DNA of 64,000 nt from contig NC_064437.1 of NCBI RefSeq assembly GCF_023343835.1, positions 25,023,001 to 25,087,000 of the forward strand, read 5' to 3'. Source of the stretch: Lagopus muta (Eukaryota > Chordata > Aves > Galliformes > Phasianidae). This document shows, in pieces, positions 50,001-58,326 of this stretch. Under the pieces are notes generated by a model. It was not told the DNA's origin. It saw nothing but the letters and a program-made list of their open reading frames with translations, and ran no database searches. Both the position numbers and the translations under genes were made by a program. Numbering within the stretch: the first letter of the stretch is position 1; the number at the start of each line of letters is the position of its first letter.

Positions 50001-51197
50001 TTTATTATATCACAAGAAAGGCATGGCCAAAACTAGCGCTGTTACCTTTCAGCGGTGTATAAACATTAGGCTGATCCCCTGCTGAATACTTGTGCTCAGT
50101 TACATCATAATCATTCACTTTTTCCTTTGCTGGGCTCTCTGGAAGGAAGGAAGCTGAAGAACCACCTGTTGGGTAGGAAAAGAGAGATAAAAGGAGGCCT
50201 GATATAATCTCAGTATGACTGGTGCTCATAACATCACAAAAACAATGGACAAGATACAGTTTTAGAATGTATATGAACTATGTTTGTGTTTTTCTCGTTA
50301 CGATCTCCCAAGGGTTACTTTCTTGACACCAAAAAGCAACTAAGAATTGAAAAGCTTATGGCACATTGGAATCCTCTGCAAACACAGCTGTCCATGCTGC
50401 CACACAGATTTATTTTGATTTATTTATTTTTTTTAAAAGAGCTTTTGGCTTAAAATCAGTTCAGAGCATAACACCACATGCTGCTTCTCTCCAGGGCACC
50501 CACATCCCTCACTGAAACCCTCAGGGAGCTCTCAGGCATCAACCCACACCATCAATGTTTGTCCAACCCCGCAGCCACTGAGAGGCCAAAACCCAACTTA
50601 GCACTGCCAACAGAAAGAATAAAGTCCAGTAAGGTGGCAGAAGCTGCAAAGCAAAGGTCAGGGCCGGCTGACCAGTCAAAAGAGATGCTCACAGGAAAAA
50701 AAAGAGGTTTGAAAAGATGAAGACATGTTTAAGGCTGCCAAACAACAGCCGCAGCATCGCACTACGCAGTGCCACCGCCTTCCTGCCATCCCACCCAGGC
50801 TGCCAGAAGGAAGCTTCAGCTCAGCGGGCGACCGAACCCGGGGGCAGGGGAGCAGCAGGGCCGGGACTCACCTGCCGCCCTGCAGGCGCGGATCGGGGGC
50901 CGGGTGAGGCTGCCCGGGCTACCGAAGGACGGCTCGCCTCCTGCAACGAGATTCCGCTTCTTGACTCCGTTATCAAAACTCTCCGCCCGCTTCCCCAATC
51001 CGCCCGCCCGCCCCATTCCGCGCCGCCCCACCGCGCCCTAAACCGCAAGATCCACTGCGCTACGCCCGCCCGCGCCGCTCACCCTCCGGCGCCCCACCAG
51101 AGTCGGGCTCGGCCTCGGCCGCGAACCGGGGGCTCTTCCGCCTGTGCTTCAGCTCCGGAGCGTGCGGCGGAGCCTGCTCCTCGCCGTCCTCCATCAT
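46227..51197 (-). CDS. TOR1AIP1: TOR1AIP1 / LAP1, torsin-activating inner nuclear membrane protein (6 coding exons)
   Basis: Coding exons on the minus strand: 51197-51083, 50940-50872, 50165-50046, 49536-49480, 48112-48053, 47026-46227; joined 1,221 nt, 406 residues. Type II membrane protein: hydrophilic nucleoplasmic part 1-150, one helix at about 152-169 ([19 protein letters not shown]), luminal domain to the end. In the known family the luminal domain has an AAA-like fold without nucleotide binding and supplies an arginine finger that switches on torsin ATPases. That arginine is Arg386 here ([11 protein letters not shown]), codon at 46290-46292. The luminal part closely follows human LAP1 ([36 protein letters not shown]). 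The N-terminus is far shorter than in human LAP1B (583 residues). Because LAP1 and LULL1 resemble each other, the choice rests on closer similarity, such as [14 protein letters not shown], and on gene order. Confidence 0.9.
48053..48112 (-). CDS. TOR1AIP1: TOR1AIP1 coding exon 5 (60 nt)
   Basis: Acceptor CTTGACAG, donor AAAA/GTAAGA. Encodes a basic linker, [19 protein letters not shown], just before the membrane helix. Phase 1 at both ends. Confidence 0.82.
49480..49536 (-). CDS. TOR1AIP1: TOR1AIP1 coding exon 4 (57 nt)
   Basis: Acceptor GTTTCAG, donor CAGA/GTAAGT. Encodes [18 protein letters not shown]. Phase 1 at both ends, so it can be skipped without changing frame. No domain recognised. 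Confidence 0.8.
50046..50165 (-). CDS. TOR1AIP1: TOR1AIP1 coding exon 3 (120 nt)
   Basis: Acceptor CCAACAG, donor AAAG/GTAACA. Encodes [20 protein letters not shown] and a tyrosine-containing acidic stretch ending NVYTPLK. Phase 1 at both ends. Nucleoplasmic part, no recognised fold. Confidence 0.82.
50872..50940 (-). CDS. TOR1AIP1: TOR1AIP1 coding exon 2 (69 nt, possible cassette exon)
   Basis: Acceptor TCGTTGCAG, donor GGCAG/GTGAGT. Encodes [20 protein letters not shown] and AA. GC-rich, inside the CpG island and only 142 bp from exon 1. Phases are 1 and 1 and splice sites are strong, but there is no human counterpart I recognise, so it may be alternative. Confidence 0.7.
51083..51197 (-). 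CDS. TOR1AIP1: TOR1AIP1 exon 1 with start codon
   Basis: Doubled ATGATG at 51197-51192 with a GAGGACGGG leader (G at -3). Encodes [20 protein letters not shown] and [18 protein letters not shown]. Donor GGAGG/GTGAGC at 51083. Acidic and basic patches, no signal peptide, as expected for a nucleoplasmic N-terminus. Confidence 0.85.
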
Positions 51198-51296
51198 CCC
51201 GTCCTCTGCTCCGCGCTGCACCGAAGCTGCCGCCTTTCCGCGGCGGAGGCGGCTCCGCCAACCTCACTTCCCGAGGCGGGGAGAGCTCCGCACCCA

Positions 51297-51382
51297 CCAC
51301 TTCCGCGTCACGTGGAACAGCGCATAGGGCGCGCACTGCGCCGCCTTTATTTCCGGCCGTGCCCGACGTGACGCGGAAGTGG
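51297..51382. repeat. Perfect 17-bp inverted repeat, 52-bp spacer, in the divergent promoter
   Basis: CCACTTCCGCGTCACGT at 51297-51313 is the exact reverse complement of ACGTGACGCGGAAGTGG at 51366-51382. Each arm combines an ETS core (GGAA) with a CRE/E-box-like core, pointing in opposite directions. The spacer holds GCGCGCACTGCGCC. Confidence 0.95.
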
Positions 51383-53546
51383 CGAGCGCGGGGTCAGGCG
51401 GGTGGACGGAGAGGAACTCTGGGACCTTAACGGAGCTCTGCAGCTCCTGTCCGCTGTGTCCATCATGCTGCTCTTTACCTTTGGCCAGAAACAAGTCAAA
51501 TACACCTTTGGCCAGGGTGCGAGATGGATGGCACCCAAGAGCACAACCCTGGGGGGAGATTATGTTCTATGCAGATTCTGACCTTGGCTTCTTGCATAAC
51601 AGAGCATCGCAGGGAGCGCAGCTCGCTGTAGATAAGTCACTTAGGCTTTTTCCTTTACGCTTTGCCGTTCTTCCTGTTTTTACAGCCCTCTGCTGCATCC
51701 GGTGAGAGATTGTTCACGACAAAAGAATTTGCTGAGTCTGTCTAGAAGGGAGATGGACTCTGTCCCCTGCACCTACAGAGGCTTTGTGGTTAACAGAGGG
51801 AGCTGCTGCCTGCTTTGCTGCAGGAGGGGAAGCAGGGCATCCACTGGCTGTTCCCAACCAAAGGAATGCAAACAGAATGGCACACAGGTCCCCTTCTGGC
51901 TTTAACATCCCTTAGTGTGCTAGCCTAACCTGGTCACTAGGTGTATATCCAGACACTCTCTCAGTCCTGCTTCTCAGCAGGACAAGGGGAGAAGATAAGA
52001 GGAAAAATAAGAATCAGTGCTCAGGATAAAAGCCAAATCTGCTAATAGAAGCAATGAAAAAATCAATTACTCTATAAAGCACAGCACTGTATTTGCTGCC
52101 ACGAAGAGAGAGATCTCCATCCCATCCAGACCCTTGTATGTCCCTCATACTCCAGCTCTGGGTGTGGGAGCACAAAGAGCAGACCATGGAACAGGTTTTG
52201 TTCACCTTAGTGACACCTTCCATTGCGAAGTACAACTCCACCAAGTCCTGCACTGGCTGTTTATGAACCTGGTGACCAGAAATAAGTTTGATCCTTTCTG
52301 ACACTCTGCCTTCATTGCCCGAGTGCCAATAAGGACTGAAGATCTCCTGTACACAGAATTAAAAATGCTATTTCTTTAACTCCCTTGAACTTGACCTACT
52401 ATCTGGTGTGTAGGTGTCTAAAGTTCTGGCAACAAAGGGTTTGGTGAACAACAGCTCCACCAGCCTTCTGCTCTCCAAACTGAAGAGCTCCAGACACAGC
52501 CTCAGCTTCATAGCAGCACCACTCCAGTTGCTGTTCCTCGTGCTTTGTTTCAGCCATTTGGTGTTGGGCTGTATTGAGGGTGTTTGTATACAGGCTGTAG
52601 CCTGATCTGGGGGGCTGCAGCCTCTTGCCCTTGCACTGATACCTTTGCCTTGGTGTGATGTTCCCACGTCACCAGTTCCTATGAAATAGGTCCTGGGGCA
52701 GGGGATAGAAAAGATGGAACATATCTATCCCATGTAGGTACAGCAACATGTATTACTGTTTTGTCAAAAAGCATTGCTCAAACATATTTAAACCTACAGC
52801 ACAGAAATCCAGTATTCAGAAGTACAGCCCTGAAGGTTAATATGGAATGCTCCAGCAAACAGCCCTGCTGACAGAGATGCTGCTTCTTGGGGAAGAGGTG
52901 GCCGCGTTGGAGAGGAAGGAGGAAAACTACAGCTCCCAGCAGCCTAGCCGGGCGCGTGAGGAAGGGCAGGGTTCACCTTTGCACCCACAGCGGAGGATTC
53001 AGAGTGTATTCAGGGAAAGGACTCTTCAGCCAGCCCCAGGGCAAAGGCAAGCCCCAAGGCCATTGCTGGCCACCTCGCTGCTTCTAGTTGCCTCCCTGAC
53101 AGGCTCCAGCCCTGCCTGGTAAGTGTCCGAAGGCACGTCATCTTTGTACTTCCTTATTCTGCAAGCGGAACAGCGCTGGGAGGGGAGGGACAGGAGCCAG
53201 GCTGAGAGAGCCACACTCTGCACCCATGCACTCCTAATTCTTGCAGTAGCAAGAAAACTCAGCTACAGAGGCAGCCCGGAAGGGGGATAGGGGGGGAGGG
53301 AAGATGCCCCTCCAGCTGGGAATCAAGATCTTTGGTCTGCTTGAACTCATCTTCGGCAGGGAAAGTTTCTAATGAGTTTTCCACACTGCCTGTCACTGGT
53401 TGGCTGGCAGGCACTGCACACTGTGAGTTCATGGCATACCGTAACGGTTACATGCACTCATTTTCCTGCAACGAAATTAACTTAGAGGAGAGGGAGGAGC
53501 CTCCCCTTCCACCATGAATCACTGCGGCTGTGTTTGCTCTTATCAG
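51383..53546 (+). other. TOR1AIP2: 5' region of TOR1AIP2: untranslated exons and first introns
   Basis: No coding exon recognised. Candidate untranslated exon ends are a donor CATCCG/GTGAGA near 51700 and a strong donor GCCTG/GTAAGT at 53118. A promoter-type element lies at 52926-52944. Open frames on both strands around 52.0-52.7 kb have no recognisable domain. Confidence 0.45.
52926..52944 (+). promoter_or_regulatory. TOR1AIP2: ZNF143/THAP11-like element (putative second TOR1AIP2 promoter)
   Basis: ACTACAGCTCCCAGCAGCC closely resembles the known ACTACAATTCCCAGCATGC motif bound by ZNF143 and THAP11 near transcription start sites. CCGGGCGCG follows. The next plus-strand donor is at 53118/53119, so a first exon of about 150-190 bp is plausible. 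Confidence 0.55.
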
Positions 53547-53741
53547 GTCTACAGGCATTCGGCTGCAGTTCCTGAGGCCGAGGCGGGATGGTGGCCCTGC
53601 CAGGGGTAGGACTTGTTCAGTCACCCCACCAGGGGGGAGACGAGTCCCTGGACAAGCAAAGGAGAAAGTGAAGCAAAACAGTGCTGGGACTCCAAGGGAG
53701 AAAAGAAATGGAAGAGAATTCAAGTGTGGGTCTGCCCGGAG
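53547..53741 (+). CDS. TOR1AIP2: TOR1AIP2 exon with start codon
   Basis: Acceptor TTTGCTCTTATCAG at 53533-53546 is the likely start; two later AGs exist. The ATG at 53708-53710 has A at -3 and G at +4, and begins [11 protein letters not shown]. Donor GGAG/GTAAGT after 53741 in phase 1 joins exactly to the exon at 55547. Bases 53547-53707 are leader and contain a 27-codon in-frame uORF (53588-53671). Confidence 0.8.
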
Positions 53742-56700
53742 GTAAGTGAAATCTATGCTTGCTCCACTTCCTGGGAAAATCCCATTGCAAAAGGACTTCA
53801 ACACCAACAATGGAAATGGAAACCAAAAAAAGCTAAGAAAAATCCACTCTTCTCCAGGCAACGTAGTAGCAGGTTACTTTCAGTTTTGTATTCCTATCAG
53901 CAACAGGTTTAGACTTTGTGTTTGGGATGCAACTCAAGAAGGGCCGAAGACAGAGTTCAGGCTGGGAGAGCTTTCTTCCTGGTATGCCAGTGCTTTGTCA
54001 TGGGAAATTGCTTTGTAATGCAGTGTGCAGAGAGAACACCTCTGGGCCAACAGCCCAGTGTAATCAGGTAGAGCAGCTCCCACTGGTACTGCTGTGCACA
54101 GTAGGTGGCAGTGACAGAGTCACTTCCCTTGGGTTACCAATCAAGGAGGAGGAGGTTCTGCTGCACAAATGTATCTTAAGTGCACCTGCAGAAGGAATTT
54201 CAGAGTTTACAACAAATATGCTTCCAGTGAAGAAGTGAGTCTTCACAAGGTTGTATCTACCAGGTAGGGATGAGATGGTTCAGCTCAAGTGCGGGCTCTT
54301 GATCCGCAGATCCAAACAATGCACAGCCCAGAAGCCAAAAATTGATAGGCATTAAATGATAAGACAGTTTTCCACTACCTAGGGACGTAAAACCTACAGA
54401 GGAGGCAGGGCAAGGTACACTTCTTGTACCCAACTTGAATAGCAGGATACTTCTTGGTTCCTCGCATTTCGGTTCCTACCACGCGCTTCCATTCTCTGGT
54501 ATCTTCTCTTGCACCAGAGCATTTCAGTGATAGCTTGATGCTATCTATAATCTAGGGTTGGCTTCCAAGGCAGCTATTGCGCAGACACCACCATAATTGT
54601 TATGACCAGTATTGAACAACAGCCTTAGAAATGGTTTGAGTCTATTATCTTAGTTTACTAGCCTAGGAAAAACCACTTTCTGGGGAAGAAGTGGTAACAT
54701 ACCCTCCATGTAATGAAGGGACTGCCACCCCCATAGAATGGTGTGCACAAGGTCTGCCTAAGATAACCTTACCTTTCAGCATAGCGGCCTCTAGAGTGCT
54801 GTGTTGTTTTTCTTTAACCACAAGTCCACAAGTGAAAAATGTTGATAACAAACCAGTGTTTTGACTGCTGTGGAACAGCGCTTGTACAGGCTCAAGGTTT
54901 TCTCTTTCTCCCAAGAAGTAGGCTGAGATGGGCCCAAATTAGCTGAAGGGATGTTCCATGCACTGTAATGTCATGCTGAACAATACAACTGGGGTAACGG
55001 GAAGAAAAAGGTGGGATGGGGTTGATTTCCAAAGTAGCCATTATCTGGAGACTCTCCAGTCATCAGCCCGCTTGTGTGAGAAAGTGAGTGATTGCCCTTG
55101 CATCACTTAGGACCCCCAATCCCCATCCTTCACTTATTTAAGTGTCTCTATCTCAAACTATGTGTATTCCAACTTTTGGTTACCCCAGGCGCCCAGCTGC
55201 ATCAAGGCCAACCCACCACACACTGCTGGTAAGATCTGAGCATTAAAAGTGCTTCAAGTTCCTGGTGTTGGACAGATCAAAGGACAGATAGAGGATTGCA
55301 TCTCTGAAAGTGACTGCTCATTGTGTGGCTACCACTACAGCCAAAACAATGGAGTACTCTGTGTAAACATAAGGCAGTGTGATTCACTGGTGATGATGGC
55401 TGGCCATGGTAAATTCTCCCCCAGAGCAGCTTGTGTAGATGTATCTGAAATGCAAGAACTGGGAGTTTTAGTAGGGTGGTAGTAAAGCGCTGGATGTTCT
55501 TATCTCCTGCATGGCTAACTGAGCTCGTGAACTCTGATCCCAACAGCTGGGCCAGTCCAAGAGGAGGTGGAGAGCACAGCTGAGCATCCTGTACACCAAG
55601 AACCTCCCCAAGAATCTCCTGAGCACCAAGTGACCAGCACACGGCCTGAGACCTCCTGCAAACCGGAGGAGGACACTTTAGTGTGTAAGCCACCAGCTGC
55701 TCATGGGGGAGAGGTGGCTCTGACAGAGTTAGATAGCCCCACAGTGGAATCTCCTCAGGAGACTCAAGTTCCTCAGGAAACTGAAGTATCACTGGAAGAA
55801 TCTGGGGAGACAAAAAATGATGCATCAGAAAGATCTCAGGAAGAAAATGAGTTGGACAGAGGTGAGTCTCTCCCCATCTGTGTGTACTGCATTTCCAAAA
55901 TGCTGAGAAACGGAGCCTTTCCCTAGAGGGGGCAGAACAGGAGAAAAAATACTCGTTTCTTATGCTGAAAGAAACTAAGCATAGGTCTGTGAATTTCATT
56001 CCTTACAGCCAGGCTGATGCAAAATGAAATGGACTGTGCAGGACACAACCACGGCCTCCAGGAAGCCCAGGAGGACCAGGAGACAAGCAGGCAGTGTGAA
56101 AGCTCCGACACAGCAGAGGAAGATGCTTTATCAAGAAGCAAGTCATTGAGCTCTGACAGCAAAATGACACGTTCAGATCTGAACGCCCCAGAAGATGTCA
56201 CCAAAGGCATCTTGGCGCAGGAGAGCACCAGTACTCCTCTCCTAGACCAGGAGGCAGGAGAGCACACAGAGCAAGTGACACTGCAGAGTGACTACTCAGG
56301 CATGTTAAGGAGCAGGCACGGGACTAAAGGTGAGCTGGTGGTTGCACTCTGCTGCTGCTCGATCGTGCACATGCCTTTGCTTTGCTTAGGTGCTGGAATA
56401 CAGTGAGATTCCTAGTGCCTGTTGTCAGTTCTTTTGGAGTCAAGCAAGAAAGAAGGTATCTGCTACTCAGCACAAAGTTAACTGGCTCCTCTTTGTCTCT
56501 TTCCCCTTTGCTTCTGTTCTCTTTTCAAAAGCATGAAACTATGCTGAATCTTTCTTCTTTTCCTGCCCAAAAAGCAAAGAGAGACAAGACTTCCCAAAGC
56601 AGCATTAACTTTAACTCTTTCCCACAGCTGGGAGTTCCAGGATGATTTGTTGCATTTCTCATAACTACCCAATTGAGCTGTTCTCTCAACAGCAAATAGA

Positions 56701-58326
56701 AAATGTATTTCTCTCACTGTAGGACATGCAGCCCCACAACCAGAGGCTCAGCGCTGCTTGCAGAACATCAGTGCTCAAAACACAGAACAGGAGAAACCTA
56801 CAGAGTCCCTCTTAGTGAAAGGTGAGGAAAAGGAGCTTCCCTTGTGCATTACTCATCGACCAGAAGGCCCCGATCCTCCAGGAACAAGTAATGAAGTACA
56901 TTTAACTTTTCTTCTCTCTCATGACCCTTCACAGTCTTTTCTGAAGGTTTGAGGGAACTATTGCTCAGCAGATACTACAGACTTGGGGGAAACAGGTCAC
57001 AAATAAAAAAAGCAATCCATGCCCTTAAAGAGAAGCCCAGTTTGATCCAATCTGTACCGTGCATTTCTCCTGGCAGAAAGAGATCCTGGGAACACCAGCA
57101 GTATCTGAGCCCCACTGTTCTCCTTTCTGGACACCAGGGTAGTCCTTGTTCACCCAGCATAGCTAGGAGGAAGGCAGCAAACACAATAGCTTAGCTAGAT
57201 CAGCCACCTCCATGTGTGGAGGCAGGTGCTCCAAATGGTCATGAACCTTAAAGAAAACAGATGAAGTGGGGTAAGAGAAGAAAGTTTGTGGTCTGCTATA
57301 ATTTCAGTTGGCGTTCTGCCTTGCAGCCGGGAGGCTGTAGCCTTGCCCTTGTCTGTGGAGCTGTAGCCCCACCAGGTGGTGTGAAGTAGCATGGGTTCTA
57401 CAGTATGGAGCAAGTGGTTTCTTCACTATTCCTGAGACCCCAGAGAGTGCCAACCAGAACCATTTTCTTGTCCTAGCAGGGAAGGTCTAGGAAGGTATAA
57501 ACAGCGGGTTGCCATGGGTTGCTTGGGACTGACTTATCCGTTTGCATCTCTTCCCTGTTGAGCAGGACTTGTTGTTCTGGGCCTCGTATTTCTTGGCTTC
57601 TGCATATTCTGCTTCGGCAACCCAACCGCCAAATCCCAGCCAGCCCCCAGGAACCCCACGGTGGAGGCCTTCCTGTCCCAGTTCAACCAGCTACAGGACA
57701 GGTTTCCAGGGCAGAGTCCTGACCTGTGGCTTCGCAGTCGCAAGTTCCTGCAGAAGCACCTCAACACATCCCAGCACACGCAGCCGGCCATCATCATCTT
57801 CACAGCCGCCCGCAAAGGCGAGCGGACCTTGCGATGCCTTAGCGCCTGTGTAGCTGACACCTATTCTGCCGCCCTGCGTGCCAGCACAGTGCAGATCGAT
57901 GGCAAGGATAAATCCGGGCTCCAGAGCGACCAGGCCAAGCTGGAGGTGGACTCAGAGCTCAGCTCAGCTTTCCAGGCTGGGGACCGTGCTGCGGTGATAC
58001 ACCGCTTTGAGCTGCTGCCAGCGGGTGCCACCCTCATCTTCTACAAGTACTGTGACCACGAGAGCGCTGCTTTTAAGGATGTGGCCCTGCTGCTGACCGT
58101 GCTGCTGGAGGAGGAGATGCTCGAGACCCACATCAGACTCCAACAGGTGGAAGAGAGGGTTCGTGACTTCCTCTGGGCCAAGTTCACCAGTGCCAGGACT
58201 CCCAGCTCCTATGACCACATGGACTCTGACAAACTGAGCGGGCTGTGGAGCCGCATCTCCCACCTGGTCCTACCGATCCACCCAGTGCAGAACATCGAGA
58301 AGTGGGGCTGCCACACCAAACCCTAA
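53708..58326 (+). CDS. TOR1AIP2: TOR1AIP2 / LULL1, torsin-activating ER membrane protein (5 coding exons)
   Basis: Coding exons: 53708-53741, 55547-55861, 56009-56329, 56723-56821, 57566-58326; 1,530 nt, 509 residues (human LULL1 470). The first 256 residues are acidic, rich in Glu, Ser, Thr and Gln and probably disordered in the cytosol. One hydrophobic segment spans about 257-273 ([17 protein letters not shown]). The rest is the luminal torsin-activator domain. The known role is activating TOR1A/TOR1B in the ER by donating an arginine finger; that residue is Arg486 here (codon 58252-58254), equivalent to human LULL1 Arg449. LULL1 identity is supported by [18 protein letters not shown] and RKFLQKHLN against human LEAFLAQFSQLEDKFPGQ and RKFLQKHLN. 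All internal exons are phase 1. The exon just before the membrane helix is the least certain. Confidence 0.92.
53742..55546 (+). other. TOR1AIP2: TOR1AIP2 intron, 1.8 kb
   Basis: Between the donor at 53742-53743 and the acceptor CCAACAG ending at 55546. No exon or named repeat seen; open frames on either strand have no recognisable domain. Confidence 0.6.
55547..55861 (+). CDS. TOR1AIP2: TOR1AIP2 acidic N-terminal exon (315 nt)
   Basis: Acceptor CCCAACAG, donor AGAG/GTGAGT. Encodes a Glu/Thr/Pro-rich stretch, for example [20 protein letters not shown], with QET repeats and no globular fold. Phase 1 at both ends. Composition fits the cytosolic tail of LULL1. Confidence 0.88.
56009..56329 (+). 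CDS. TOR1AIP2: TOR1AIP2 acidic N-terminal exon (321 nt)
   Basis: Acceptor TTCCTTACAG, donor AAAG/GTGAGC. Begins [20 protein letters not shown]; continues serine/acidic ([17 protein letters not shown]) and ends [11 protein letters not shown]. Phase 1 at both ends. No recognised domain. Confidence 0.87.
56723..56821 (+). CDS. TOR1AIP2: TOR1AIP2 juxtamembrane exon (99 nt, with an alternative donor)
   Basis: Acceptor CTCACTGTAG, donor AAAG/GTGAGG after 56821. Encodes [16 protein letters not shown] and [13 protein letters not shown]. The frame stays open to a weaker donor ACAA/GTAATG after 56887, also phase 1, which would add 22 residues. Confidence 0.72.
57566..58326 (+). CDS. TOR1AIP2: TOR1AIP2 last coding exon: membrane helix and complete luminal domain
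   Basis: Acceptor CCTGTTGAGCAG before 57566, incoming phase 1; stop TAA at 58324-58326. The helix sits at the very start, then [80 protein letters not shown] and [19 protein letters not shown]. The GC content is much higher than in the paralogous exon at 46.2-47.0 kb, though the proteins are alike. Confidence 0.97.

Larger units (their letters stand above)
50800..51420. promoter_or_regulatory. Divergent CpG-island promoter of TOR1AIP1 (minus) and TOR1AIP2 (plus)
   Basis: GC- and CpG-rich with no TATA box. Between 51290 and 51385 it carries ETS-type ACTTCCG/CGGAAGT, a CACGTG E-box overlapping CRE-like GTCACGTG, CRE-like ACGTGACG, and GCGCACTGCGC, which resembles NRF1. TOR1AIP1 exon 1 starts to the left and the plus-strand gene lies to the right. 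Start sites on either strand are inferred. Confidence 0.75.

Noticed and set aside
50717-51430. Plus-strand open frame of 237 codons over the divergent promoter
   Set aside because: Same GC-rich effect; it is antisense to two TOR1AIP1 exons and crosses their splice sites.
52014-52304. Complementary open frames on both strands
   Set aside because: No homology, no codon pattern, and mutually overlapping; treated as chance.
55277-55999. Minus-strand open frame of 240 codons
   Set aside because: Shadow of the acidic TOR1AIP2 exon 55547-55861 and its flanks; no domain and no splice support.
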